A stretch of DNA of 64,000 nt from Typhlomys cinereus (GCA_023101885.1 JALPQD010000632.1:529637-593636); one strand, 5' to 3'; counted from the first letter of the stretch, positions 1 through 11,290 are shown. Numbers and translations: made by a program. The notes: generated by a model from the letters alone, not told the origin.

Positions 1-125
1 ACAAACATTGTGATTTAATTGAAAATTAGTTTTGCTGGAAAGTGTCAGAGACACTTTCAGATCTAGTGTGAAGACTTTGACACAAACCCATTTTAATGTA
101 GGTTCATGACTGATTTCCTCAATTA

Positions 126-192
126 TTTTCTTTTTTAAAATTTTTTTATTATTTATTCAATTGTGCGTGTGTGTATGTGTGTGTGTGTGTAT

Positions 193-246
<54 letters not shown>

Positions 247-461
247 GAAGAACCACGGGCAAATTCGGGAACCACCATGGACCGCCTCCACCTCCTCCTT
301 GTTTACTCTGCCCCGGGATTCACAGGCTCCGCCCTACCAGGACCAGAAACGCAGGCCGCCCCCGCTTCCGCCCCGCGTCTATACGTGGGATCTGGGATCC
401 GAACTCAGGACCTTCTGCCTGCAAGGCAGAGGCTTAACCCCTGAGCCACCTCTCCAGCCCC
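126..461 (-). repeat. Young DIP-type tRNA-derived SINE
   Basis: On the minus strand the element starts with the GGGGCTGGAGAGGTGGCTCA head (right end, 461), has a CpG-rich body, then a CA tract (read here as GT, about 162-243) and an A-rich end (TTTTTTATTATTTATTCAA on this strand). The body is nearly identical to the copies at 2875, 5367, 12840 and 37051, so it is a recent family. No clear target duplication. The family name DIP is recalled from rodent SINE literature, not searched. Confidence 0.85.
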
Positions 462-1029
462 TGTTTTCTTAACTATACACTTTTTGAAATAATTTTTTTA
501 AAAATAACTTCCACCCTTAAATCTATCACTTAGCATGCCGCTTAAAACTTATCAAGTGTTTTATTAATGCTTATCAAATGAACAAATTGGCCAGACAACA
601 GTATGCTGAAGTGGTTTTTGAATCCTATTAATAACTCAGTGTTTGTTTCTGCTGTCAACTAGAATAGGGAGAAATGAAGAAATAATGAATCAAGGAATTT
701 TTCCTACACAGCACAAAGAAAAGTTCTTCCCTATTTCCTAATTCTACATTTCCGTCTTTGGTTTGGATTTTCTGGCCACTGCCTTTCAGTTCCTACAAGA
801 GCCCTTTTCATTTTGTTTCACAGGTTTTATGGTGGATATTCTGTGTAAACTACTGTTTAGGGCTTGCATTATACAGTTGAGGCAGGTGATGACCACCGAA
901 TTCAAGATTATATTGTCACTTAATTCCCACAGCAGACATTAGGATCTGTCTCCGTCTTCTCTCTCCTAACACTGAACTGTATTCTCTGTGTGTATGTGTT
1001 TAGCTGTCATACCTTGTTGCTTCTGAAGC
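462..1029. other. Unique intergenic sequence
   Basis: AT-rich, apparently single-copy DNA. No repeat, exon or RNA gene recognised. Confidence 0.5.
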
Positions 1030-1185
1030 TTTGACGTTCAAGAAAATCCCTTGGGAGTCTTTTTATTATGCAGATTCTGGTTCAAGAGTTCTGAAGTGGG
1101 GTCTGGGATGCCAGCTTTTTGCCAAGCCCCCAAATGATCCTGAAATTTGAGTCACAACATAGAGCAAGGTGATTCTGTTTTCAGG
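1030..1185 (+). repeat. MER5-like hAT-Charlie DNA transposon relic
   Basis: The segment carries the order typical of MER5A: a GGGAGTCTTTTTA-like stretch, ATGCAGATTCTG, AAGTGGGGTCTGGGAT, then an AAGCCCCCAAATGATCCTGA-like block and a GAGT end. It is highly diverged and non-autonomous. Judged by eye from memory of the consensus. Confidence 0.6.
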
Positions 1186-2650
1186 AAATAGCAAATAGTG
1201 ACAAATGGGATGCAGAGCACTCTATTAGAGAGTGGAGTCTAGGTATACTAAAACAAAGAGTGGCCAGGAAAGAAAAAAGAGCATGGTTTTAATTATCAAA
1301 TCTTCAATGAGATACTATCGTAAATGCCATAAAGTTAAGTTCTTCATGAAAGTGAATTGGCTTCATACAGTCTGAATGTTAGGACGCAGTGGCCCCAGAG
1401 GTTCTTTTGCAATTAGATTGTTGAAAGGAGCATATCAACATAGTCTCTTGACATAAATGAGAGACAGTAACTCTGTGAAATACATGCTGGCTTGACCTCT
1501 AGAGTGAAAAGCAACAGTTTCTTCTACAAACCAAGCACTGATTACGAAATCTATAGCTACTGGGGCTTTGGAGATCATGTAGCAAAGGCTTTTTAATTTA
1601 CCTCAGAGGAAACAGATGATTATAGAATTGACACCAAAGTGTCACAGCAAGCTAGTAGCAGATTGTTGATCTCGATGTGATGTCCATTGTCTAAAAAAAT
1701 ACTACTTCAAATGGAGTTCACTGAGTATTTTCAGGCATCTGTAAAGTCTCTGCATTAATTACAAACTGCTTCTTTTTTCCTTGGGCCCACTGTCAGTCCC
1801 TAACTAATGAGTTAGTGAGGAACTGAGGCTGAGAGATTATTCAGGAATGTAGTATTTTCTGAAGGGACATTCCTTTACCCTGTTCTTACAGGTATCCCAG
1901 TGTGACTTTGCAGCAGGACTTCTGAGTCACATATTGCCTAACAAGTTGAATGCTAACTATAGAAAACCTTTGAGAGAATGGTCAAAGTTCTTCCTTAACA
2001 AACAGAAGCAGCTGTAACTTCAGGAACTTAATCTAGGACCAAGAGCAAACATCCCACCTCTAGGATGCCAAAATCACAGATGCCGCCATGTCACAAAATT
2101 CTAGTTCACCTCCTTGACAGATGGGGAGAGGAGTCGGTTCACATCTATTCTTCTCCTGTGGGATAAAAACTGAATATGAAAAACTGGACTGGGTCGAGAG
2201 AAGCAGCAAGATAGGTAGGAGTCCAGTTCTGGGGGGTTCCTGGGGAATTCTGACCATACACAAGCGCCCACCTCCAGTCCAATACACTCTATCACAACAC
2301 GAGCCTCTGTCAGCTTAAATTGAGCTGGCACTCAAGGCTGTCATTAGTGTGTAGGAAATACAACATTTGTCCTCAAAATGCAGATCTCAGTGTTGAAGCA
2401 TGTCGATTTACCTGTACCGAGGTGGATAGCACTATACTGTAACTTTAATGATGAATAGCTACTAGGCACCGAGTGTCCCATGGTGTGTACTAGAACTTCC
2501 TTTTCCCAGCCCCACCACTATAATTAACAATATTAAAACAAAAATATTTGGAAGAAAACAAAATTGTTTTTAATCCAACCATTTCATAACAAAACCAACA
2601 TAAGTAAATTGTTCATGTTATAATCCGTAGTCCTTGTCCATGCATATATT
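1186..2650. other. Unique intergenic sequence
   Basis: Apparently single-copy DNA. A slightly more GC-rich patch at about 2060-2340 (contains CTGGACTGGGTCGAGAGAAG) may be an old unassigned repeat. No splice-bounded open frame supported. Confidence 0.45.
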
Positions 2651-2651
2651 C

Positions 2652-2678
2652 ACTTATTGTTGTTATTATTATTATTTA

Positions 2679-2721
<43 letters not shown>

Positions 2722-2956
2722 CAGAGGGCACTGTGTGTCCTTGTGGAGGACCAAGGGTGACTTTGGGAATCATCCTGGATTGCGTCTACCTTCTTTTTGC
2801 TTGGCTCTGGGATTTCCTAGGCTCCACCCACCAGGGCTGGATGTTCAGGCTACCTCTGTTTCCACCTGGCATTTAAAAAATTTTTTTTCATTATTTATTA
2901 TTTATTCAATTGTGCGTGTATGCGTGTGTGTGCGTGTGTATATGTATATGTGTGTA

Positions 2957-3000
<44 letters not shown>

Positions 3001-3301
3001 ACCATGGGTGAATTCGGGAACCATGGACCGCCTCCACCTCCTCTTTGTTTACTCTGCCCGGGAATTCACAGGCTCTGCCCTACTAGGAGCGGAAACGCAG
3101 GCCGCCCCCGCTTCCGCCCGGCGTCTATAGGTGGGGTTTAGGATCCGAAAGCAGGACCTTCTGCTTGCAAGGCAGAGGCTTAACCCCTGAGCCACCTCTC
3201 CAGCCCCTCCACCTGGCATTTTTACATGGGCGCTGGTATCCAAACTCAGGACTTTCTGCTTGAGAGGCAGAATCTTAACTCCTGAGCCATCTCTCCAATC
3301 C
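2652..3301 (-). repeat. Old DIP-related SINE, split by a young DIP
   Basis: Minus-strand relic in two parts, 2652-2874 and 3208-3301. The head is on the right (GAGCCATCTCTCCAATCC) and the GT tail on the left (about 2683-2718). The body belongs to an older, less CpG-rich subfamily (AGGGCACTGTGTGTCC, GGAATCATCCTGGATT, TCCACCTGGCATTT), shared with copies at 19845, 23966, 26304 and 59565. The copy at 2875-3207 splits it, flanked by a 14-bp duplication. Confidence 0.85.
2875..3207 (-). repeat. Young DIP SINE nested in an older relative
   Basis: CpG-rich young DIP body with GT tract (about 2957-2998) and T-rich left end. It is flanked by perfect 14-bp copies of 'tccacctggcattt' at 2861-2874 and 3208-3221. 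Removing the insert and one repeat restores the continuity of the host SINE, which proves insertion order. Confidence 0.92.
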
Positions 3302-3830
3302 ACTTATGCATACATTCAATAGTTACATATCTATAGAAATATTTATGTTCCTATTTTTACTTTTTACATGGCACAATACATTCTTTATTACCTCCATTTT
3401 TCTATTACTTTTTTCTATTTGAGGATTTAATGCTATAAAAAACAATGTGGAATATAACTGATTCTTCCTCCTAGTTAGACAGTTAGAAAGGACTAATTTT
3501 GTCTTTTTTATTTCTAAGCTGAATCGTAAGCTTATTGAAAGTTTGTTGGTTTGTTAAAATAGTATCATGACTCTTCCTTTAGGAAAGCCAGTATAGAGCT
3601 AACTGGATTTAATAATAATTAATTCTGGAAAGTCCACACAGTTCCAAAATATAGTCAATATTTTTCCATGGATGGGTGTCAGCTTTATTTCTAATTGTTT
3701 TTGTTTGAACACCATAGTTAATGGTGTGCTAAATGCCCTTTGGAGATAGAATCTGCTGATAAATCACCATCAAAGGGCTTAAGAGAATAAGCGGTTTATT
3801 TTCTCTTTTTTAGTGGTTACAGTTCTTAGT
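3302..3830. other. AT-rich unique sequence
   Basis: Low-GC DNA without a recognised repeat or gene signal. Confidence 0.45.
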
Positions 3831-4190
3831 CAAGCTTGACAGGAGAGCTCACACCAATGTGAAGGCCGAAGGAACTGGCCACACAATATCCACATAACAG
3901 CTAAGAGAGGGATGATACTTACTTGCCAGACCAGGATGTCTGGCCAAGTATACACAAGGAGGCCTGCTTCCTCAACCAGCTTTCTGTATTTTATTCACCT
4001 GTCTAGGGCCTAGTCCCACTCACCATGGGTTGGGCCTTCCCCATCAAGTAGACAATCTCTTGCAAGTTTGCTCTGGGCTTAACTCAACCACTAATTATCT
4101 ACAAATGTGCGCAGAGATCAAATCCTCAACCATCAAGTTGACACCTGTACTTAACCATGGCAATCTATTTGACCAAGATCTCAATAAGCC
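3831..4190 (-). mobile_element. MaLR-type LTR relic (probable)
   Basis: Contains antisense landmarks of the LTR family seen at 6197-6567: a CACCATGGGTTGGGCCTTCC block, a following ATCAAGTAGACAATCTC, and ATCAAGTTGACACCTG near the right end. The left boundary is unclear and no target duplication was found. Family assignment is by resemblance to THE1/MST-like and rodent MaLR LTRs. Confidence 0.5.
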
Positions 4191-5349
4191 TCTGACATTT
4201 TAATTCTTTCACTTGTATTGATATTAGAACAAAGAATTAAAGTGACACCCTCCCATGAAAAAGAAAATAAAAGCTATCCAGGACACAACCCTATTCATCC
4301 TATAAAATAGAACGTTATATGCTCATTAAAAAATTGGTTAAATTCTTTGTCCTGAGTTGCATTGCATCAGGTCTGCCTCCAAATACTCAACCCGATGCCC
4401 ACCCTGAAGCAAGAATATGATCTTATTTAGAAATAGGGTCTTTACAGAAGCACTCATCCTTACCAAGTTCAGAATAACTACTGACTTGTTAATCTTAAAC
4501 TTCTAGTTTTCAGAATTGATAAAATAGATCTCTATTGGCTAAACTACCTAGTTTGTGGTAACTTCATTCTGGCATTTCTATAAGCTAACACATTCAGTAT
4601 CAAACACTGATACAAGAAAAATCCAAGATGCGGTGTTAAGAAAGAAAACGATTTGGAATAACTACATATAGGAATTTATGATTTACATTAAAAAGTATAT
4701 AAGCACATGCATATAAACCATGTATTTGCTTGTAAGGCCACAAATATCCTCTAAAGGGGGTTCAAGTAGATGAAAACCTTGATTATTGTGGAAGAAAGGC
4801 CATTAATCAGAAAATGACGCCAGTCCCTATTAGGGATTTTGAGACGCTGGCCCAGGAATCCCAAACTGCTTGGTTCAATGTGCTGTAATATGACACCACA
4901 GAGTTGCCACCCAGCATGCAGTGACCCATGCCATCACTGCCCTTGTTTTCATGGCAGAGATTGCACTATTGTAAATTACATGCACAGTGGCTCATACTAA
5001 CCTCTCAGAACTGTACTCTGAACTGTACTCTACTGCTGTCTTTTATTTGGCACACAGTGCATGCTGGGAAATTCACCCTAAGTGTAAATGGACTTTTTAA
5101 AAAAATAGAAACCCTCAAAGACCATCACCCTAGCCACAGGTCCTTTGATTATTATAACCAATCCACTGCCTGTTGAAGTATACTCACTAAACTAATCTTC
5201 CTATTTTGCTTAAGGTGTAAAATCATTGCCTGTGAATCCCTTAATGAAACTGAACCCAGGTAGGCAGGGGAAATAATTTTAACTCTACATTTTGGTCAAC
5301 TTTTCACTTTTAAATGTGAAAATGATAACATATTCTAAAATAAGTTAAG
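4191..5349. other. Unique intergenic sequence
   Basis: Single-copy-looking DNA. An 82-codon open frame at 4928-5176 has no recognisable domain and no exon context. Nothing else seen. Confidence 0.45.
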
Positions 5350-5366
5350 TTTAAAATCATCAAGTA

Positions 5367-5668
5367 GGGGCTGAGAGGTGGCTCAGGGGTTAAGCCTCCG
5401 CTTTGCAGGCGGAAGGTCCCGAGTTCAGATCCCAGATCCCACGTATAGACGCCAGGCGGAAGTGGGGGCGGCCTGCGCTTCTGGTCCTGGTAGGGCGGAG
5501 CCTGTGAATCCCGGGGCAGAAGGAGGTGGAGGCATCCATGGTGGTTCGCGAATTCGTCCGTGGTTCTACACACACATACACACACACGCACACACACACA
5601 CACACACAGACACACACACACGTGCACATACACGCGCACAGTTGAATAAATAATAATAATAAAAAAAC
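5367..5668 (+). repeat. Young DIP SINE with intact 17-bp target duplication
   Basis: Begins GGGGCTGAGAGGTGGCTCAG, with a Pol III A-box-like segment at about 5377-5389 and a B-box-like segment at about 5415-5433 (GGTCCCGAGTTCAGATCCC). A CpG-rich body follows, then a CA tract (about 5568-5640) and the tail TTGAATAAATAATAATAAT with an A run. Perfect repeats 'tttaaaatcatcaagta' flank it at 5350-5366 and 5669-5685. This defines the full-length unit. Confidence 0.93.
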
Positions 5669-5685
5669 TTTAAAATCATCAAGTA

Positions 5686-6014
5686 AGAACCCTTTAGGGA
5701 TTTATCACCTTTATATAAATTTCTTAATCAGGTCTGGTGATTTGAACAGATTTTGTTTTTTACTGTCTATGTACAAATATATTTCAGAGTGAATCATGTT
5801 AATACAAAATTCATATACTTAAATAAATTCTATTTACTCAATTGACAGACTTTATGGAAAACTAGTGCATGTTCAACCTCACTTGCAGTAATATGGAGGT
5901 GAAAATAATACAAGCTGTAGTTTACTGTATTAAAGAATGGAATAACTGAGAGATAAACAGCTTTAGAGGGATAATTTCTGTTTTTTATGCTTCAGAATTC
6001 TCAATAATAAAGCA
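5686..6014. other. AT-rich unique sequence
   Basis: No gene or repeat recognised. Confidence 0.4.
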
Positions 6015-6196
6015 TTAATTGACATACAATAGCTACAAAACATAATATTATACATCAACTTGTTTCTAGTAATCATATTTTAAGTTTTGAGGTAATTACA
6101 AATTCACGCTTATAAGAAATAATCCATAAATAAATAAACTAGTGTATCTACCCTCCAATTTCCCCAAGGGTAAAATCACACAAAATTATTTTACAC

Positions 6197-6567
6197 TGTT
6201 TCAGTATCATTACATGTTGTTGTAACAAAATACCTAACAAAGTACCTTAAGGGAGAGAAGGGTTTAATTGACTCACAAGTCCAGGTACAATCCATCCCTG
6301 TTGTGGATGTTATGGGGGGGAGGAACTTGACCCAACCTGACACATTATATCCACAGCAAGAACAGAGGGTAAGGGCCAATGTGTGCCTGCTGGCTTGTGA
6401 TCAGTTCTCCTTATTCATACATAGGCGTTGTGATTCCCTGTCTAAGTAATGATCCCACTGGTACACAGCTAGGTTTTTCTCTTATCAGTTAATTAAAAGG
6501 ATCCCTTTCTGTTGTGCCTGGAGGCCTGCCTCCTAGGTGTCAAGTTGACTTAATACTAACCATCACA
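6197..6567 (-). mobile_element. Solo MaLR-type LTR with 5-bp target duplication
   Basis: Bounded by TG...CA (tgtttcag ... ccatcaca) and by direct repeats 'tacac' at 6192-6196 and 6568-6572, as expected for ERVL/MaLR insertion. The interior carries the antisense block GTAACAAAATACC and, near the end, GTGTCAAGTTGACTTAATAC. No internal viral genes are present. It sits inside the L1M 3' UTR and is therefore younger than it. Confidence 0.8.
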
Positions 6568-6689
6568 TACACTATCATAATCAGTATATTGACATTACTA
6601 TTATCAAACTAGAGAACTGTTCCAACACCATAGGGATTCTTCCTGTCTTATCCTTAAAGGGTCACACTTTACCTTTTCCATTCTTCTTG

Positions 6690-6998
6690 TGTTAGTTACT
6701 TTTCTCACTGCAGTGACAAAGCACTTAAGGGAGAGAGAGTTTATTTTTGCTTACAGTCCATGGAAACACCATATGTCATGTTGGGGAAGGCATGGGAGCA
6801 GGGGGAGGAGGCAGGTGGTCACTTTAGGTCCACATTCTGGAAGCAGAGACTGGACAGGAAATGGGGTTGGGCTATCAAATCTCAAAGCCTAATGCCAGTG
6901 ATCCTTTCCTCCATAGAAGCACCACATCCCAAACAGTGCTCCCAACTAGCGACTGAGTGCTCAAATACATGAATCTGTGGAAGACATTTAACATCCCC
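6690..6998 (-). mobile_element. Second LTR-like unit inside the same L1M
   Basis: Starts TGTTAGTTACTTTTCTCACT, with GCAGTGACAAAGCACTTAAG, TTGGGGAAGGCATGGGAGCA and GAATCTGTGGAAGACATTTA in the order of rodent MaLR/MT-type antisense LTRs. No clear target duplication. L1M sequence resumes at about 7000. Confidence 0.6.
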
Positions 6999-7984
6999 TA
7001 TTTTTTCCATACTCTTGAGAATCACTCCAAATTTCTCCATTCTTTAATTATGTCATTTCAAAAATGTTGCAGATAGGGGATTATGCAGCCTACTACCTTA
7101 GAAGATCAACTTTTTTCAATTAGTGAAATTCCTTTTAACATTCTTTCTATCTTTTTTTCTAAGTAATGGTATATGCTACAAGCATTTGTCTTCATTTGGG
7201 TAACTTTTCACTGCTGAAGATCATTTACTAGTTTCTAGTTTATATTGCAATGTATAAAACTAGGCTGAACATTTCTTTGTGGAGTTTACCATATATACTT
7301 GACAGTGAAATTAGCAGATTTTTTTGGTTCCATGTTTAGTTTAATAGGAAACTATCTAATTCTTTGCTACACTGACTTCAGTGTTTTACATTCTCACTTG
7401 TGACATAAGACTAACCCGTTTTCTCTAAATCCTTTTTAGCATTTTGTCCTTTCCTGCTTTGTTTTTAGACATTCTTCTAGATGTGTTGGAGTGCCACAAG
7501 ATATTAATTTGCATTTCTGTAGCAGGCAATCTTTTCATATATTTATTTGCCATTCGTATATTCTCTTTTGTAAAATTTGCCCATTTGGGGATTGTATTTT
7601 TTTTTTTTTACCATTAAGCTTCAAGAAGTATTTATGTATTCTAGAAAGCAGTATATAAGACTACAGGATTTGAATATATTTTCTGTCACTCTGTTGCTTT
7701 TTTTTTTTGTACTATTCACAGGGGCTTTCAGAGTTTTTATAAAAGATTTAATTTTGATGAGACCCAATTGTTTTTTTTCCCTTTTACACATTGTGAATTT
7801 GATGTTAATTCTAACCCTAGAACTTGAATATATTTCTTCATTGTCTCTAATTTTCAAGAGCTTTATGCTTTACATTTAAGCCTATGATTGTGATTTTACT
7901 TTTTAATAAAGTATGTGTAAGATTTAGGTTGAAGTTCTTTCAGTATTTGTTTCTTTCTACCTGTATGTCTATTTTCGACAAACA

Positions 7985-8052
7985 GCAAATTTGGAGCCTA
8001 GAGATGCAGTTCAGTCATAGAGCATATGCTCAGTCTGCATACAACCAATGAA
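7985..8052 (+). repeat. ID-like SINE relic
   Basis: Short stretch (GAGATGCAGTTCAGTCATAG AGCATATGCT) resembling the tRNA-Ala-derived ID head, sitting within the L1M relic. Strongly diverged. Confidence 0.4.
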
Positions 8053-8335
8053 ATTATTAGTTTGGCTTGAATTTTTTCTGTGGTTATCCGCTTTGCTCCA
8101 TTGATCTGTCCCTATGCCTGGCTTGTTATCTGTGACTCTATTGTAAGGATCAATACCAAAGAATGATTCTTCTTACTTTGTTCTGATATTTTCAGAGTCA
8201 TTTTAGTTACTTGGTGACTTGAGGTTTTTCATACTTATTTTATATAACATTTGCCTATGTCTACAAAACCTTGCTAAAACTTTGATTTGGCTTATATTAA
8301 ACCTACAGATCAATCTGAGGGTAATTAATGAAAGA

Positions 8336-9407
8336 GGAAAAGGAATGAAAAATAGAAAACGAGAAAATGTGAGGTTAATGCCTGACCTACTCGTGATTAC
8401 CATTAAAATAAGTGGTCAAATATAGCAATTATAAGTCAGAGATTTATCAATGGGAAAACATATTTAAAAAAGTGCTACCTAGAAGAAAAGTATTTAAAGT
8501 TTACTATAAATAAGCAAAATTAAAAGGATTGAAAAATATCACCATGTAAAAATTAAATAGATAATAAAGTAGCTTTTAGGAAGAAAATTACTAGTGACAA
8601 AAACATTACATTAAAAAGTGTCAATTCACCAGAAAATCAAAATGTACATATATGCCCTTACTTAACAAAACTTCAAAATACATTGAACAGAAAGTGACAG
8701 AGCTAGAAAGATATACACAGATCCATATTTGTAGTCAGATGTAGGCAGTTACTTTTTGATACCTGACACACTATATCCTCTGATGATAAAATATTATACA
8801 CCCATGCTACATTTGCTTAAACATGCAAATAAAACATAACATTACCAAACAAAAGTACAGGTGTTGATTCAATTTCAATATTTTCATACCAATTACCTTT
8901 TTATGTTTCGAAATCCAGTGCAGCACCTCACAGTGAATTTTGTCATTACAACTTTCTGGATTCCTAGTTTAGTTCATGAAAAAAATTAAATTTTTGTTGA
9001 TGTTTATGTTCTTGCTATTTTGGAAGAAGATGAGTTCAAGTATACTGTAGAATATCTTTTAAGATTTAATTGCATTTTGTTCTTAATAAACAGAAGCTAT
9101 AGGTTTAGGAGTTATGGCTCATCACATCATGTCAGATGGGGCTAACCATTTGATTATCACCGTTAACCATTTATTTCTTTCCGTATCTTATTCTTTGGAA
9201 GCAAGTCGCAAGATCAGCTCATTTACAGGAAGGGTGAGAATATTAAACCACAAAACTCAAAAGGGCAATATCTTTGTTTAGCATTTGAAATTATTCTATT
9301 AAAAATCTTGGTGTTCAACTTATTAGGGAAGAGAGAGTACACATTATTATCTGAATGGGTGCTGTACAGTATAGCTAACGTAATTTTTCTCCCCCTCTAA
9401 ATTTATA
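8336..9407. other. AT-rich unique sequence
   Basis: No repeat family or coding signal recognised. Confidence 0.45.
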
Positions 9408-9712
9408 AACTGTTTCTTTTTTCTCCCAATTTTTTTCCCTAATCATACAAGCTCTATAGATACCCATGTTCTCTCCCTTCCCCCTCCCCTCCCTGGTCAT
9501 GCCCCTTTTGCACTCTCCCCCTTCCCCCTTCCTTTCATCCCCTCCCTTTCCCTCTCCTATGACTCCCCCTTCCCCCCTCCTATTCCCTGGAGCATCCTTT
9601 TGTGTGAATGCCAAAACCTCCCTCTGAGTCCCCCACCCTAGTGAGGGTTCACCACTCGGTGGCATAGCCTGATAGTATGGGAACTCTATTATGACTGTAT
9701 AAACGGTTTCTT
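9408..9712 (-). mobile_element. L1 3' end, older lineage
   Basis: Reverse complement of the L1 3' end also seen at 27665-27985 and 31095-31995. It has a pyrimidine-rich block (G-rich in sense orientation, about 9470-9590), a CTGGAGCATCC segment, and GGGAACTCTATTATGACTGT on the upstream side. Only the 3' UTR is present, so it is strongly 5' truncated. Confidence 0.75.
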
Positions 9713-10709
9713 TTTAGGACACAGTAACAGCACTATTTTTTATCTTATGTTATCACCAATTTATTTGTTTAGTGACAAAGATTCCTTTTGGTAGGTTCTG
9801 ACACTCAAAGACTAATAGGTTTTTCCACATATTTGTGTGGATACAAATTATACCAGCATGCTGGGAAGGGAACAGAGCTGACAGAATATATGTCACTTTG
9901 AATCACAGAGTTTCCTACTGGGAATACTGAGTTACTTAAGCTTCAAAGAAAGATGTGACAATAGCCAACCATATTTTAGATTTGGATTTTAATGTTCTTA
10001 CAGTTTAGGTGGCCCATCAATTTTTTATGGTAAGTTTTCTTTTTGTTACATTCTCCAACAACTTCTCTGGGCAAGTTTGTTTCAAATACAAGCCTAATTT
10101 TAAACTTGATTAAAATATTAAAGAGACTGTCATGCTATTTGTATTATCCCTTATGAAAATATCAATACTTTAATAGACTTCTTCAGTAAATTTTTTGAGA
10201 AGTTCAATAGGAGTGTTAAATAAAGCAGAAGTCTCCCATTAGATTCCAGTCTTCTATTGTACATTCGGTGACAAAAGAGTAAACTAAAAATTAAGTAATG
10301 AGTTACATGATAAAAGATCTCAAGAATTTTCTTTCCTTCTGCACAGAAATCAACTTTTACACAGTCCAGAATTCTGTGCTAAAGCTAGAAATTCATCTAA
10401 GAGAACTGTTAATCTGTCTCGGTCCTAGTACCTCAAATTTAGCACGTAGGTCACCCTCTGCTCCAATATTCTACATTCTATTATCCTAAGTTATTATTAA
10501 GAAACTATCTCCCTTATGAGACCATGTGCTCTGACTTCAGCAACTAGGTCTCATTCATACTTATTTCCTCAGGATGCAGTATCTCACCTGGTCCACCTTC
10601 TCACTAGCCATATATAAGGTGCCAGATACTTGTATGCCTTTATACTGGATAGCAAAGATATAAAATAGCTACATCATCACAAAGAGCCCACAACTCCTTG
10701 CTGGTTTAT
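9713..10709. other. Unique intergenic sequence
   Basis: Mostly single-copy in appearance. About 10615-10700 (GGTGCCAGATACTTGTATGC ...) may be an L2 fragment, weakly supported. Confidence 0.4.
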
Positions 10710-10710
10710 A

Positions 10711-10925
10711 GAAGCACTTTTCAACCTTGGCAGTACTGATGTATTGAATGGAATAATTCTTTGCTGCAGACTCCCGTGCTGCACAATGCAGACTGCTCAG
10801 TGGAGGCTCTTGACTCTGCTCACTTGAGTCCAGTACCTTCTTTCCCACAATGATAAGTAAAAATATTGTGAGACTTTATAAGATGACCTCTGAGAATGAG
10901 ACAATACCAGGTTGAAAACTATTGT
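10711..10925 (+). repeat. MER20-like hAT-Charlie DNA transposon
   Basis: Matches MER20 layout: TTTTCAACCTTGGCAGTACT, GGAATAATTCTTTGCTGCAG, TGCACAATGCAGACTG, then an inverted end ACCAGGTTGAAAACTATTG. The terminal TTTCAACC / GGTTGAAA pair is visible. MER20 is eutherian-specific. Confidence 0.75.
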
Positions 10926-11077
10926 TTTAGAGAAATGATATGTGTGTGTTGTGGGTGTAGTACATGTATTGCCATATGTTTCTGTGTGAGCAGGTTCACT
11001 GGCACATGTGTATGCATGCAAGGCCACAGGTTGGCATTGGGTATCTATGGTAATTGTTTTCTGCTTTACTTTTAAAT

Positions 11078-11093
11078 ATATATCTTAATATTT

Positions 11094-11148
<55 letters not shown>

Positions 11149-11290
11149 TTTCTTTACTCTTTTTTATTTGGAGTGGGGAGAGAGTATCAGTACATGCCAC
11201 AGCATGTGTATAGATTTGGGATCCAGGGATTGAACACAGGTCACCAAGTTTGTGGGCAAGCATTTTTACCCACTGAATTTTTTGATCATT
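11078..11290 (-). repeat. B2-superfamily SINE with TTTA-repeat tail, nested
   Basis: The right end has a degenerate tRNA-like head (ATTTTTACCCACTGAA) and, inward, GATCCAGGGATTGAACACAG. The left end is a long (TTTA)n tract. It interrupts the composite SINE at 10935-11455; short similar sequences (tacttttaa / tactttaat) at the junctions may be the target duplication. Confidence 0.55.
11095..11151. repeat. (TTTA)n microsatellite
   Basis: About 14 nearly perfect TTTA units forming the A-rich tail of the adjacent minus-strand SINE. Confidence 0.95.

Larger units (their letters stand above)
6015..8335 (-). mobile_element. Ancient L1M LINE relic, interrupted
   Basis: Reads as the reverse complement of an old mammalian L1. 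From left to right: 3' UTR (TATAAGAAATAATCCATAAA ... TACCCTCCAATTTCCCCAAG; ATATTGACATTACTA), the TGTCATTTCAAAAATGTTGC region, then antisense ORF2 C-terminal landmarks (TTGCATTTCTGTAGCAGGCA; TTGCCCATTTGGGG), and at 8095-8330 CCATTGATCTGTCCCTATGC and CTACAGATCAATCTGAGGG. Two LTR-like units (6197-6567, 6690-6998) and a small ID-like relic interrupt it. No open frame survives. Confidence 0.75.

Noticed and set aside
161..472. Open frames of about 100 codons rich in Cys-Val (also at 2634-3130, 5310-5639, 24798-25069, 26389-26703)
   Set aside because: They are translations of GT/CA repeats plus the DIP SINE body; identical peptides recur at each SINE copy.
2060..2331. Possible exon in a GC-richer patch
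   Set aside because: Open frames on both strands, no splice sites bounding them and no recognisable protein.
5377..5433. tRNA gene at a SINE head
   Set aside because: A- and B-box-like segments belong to the SINE; no cloverleaf-competent tRNA follows, and the same head occurs at all copies.
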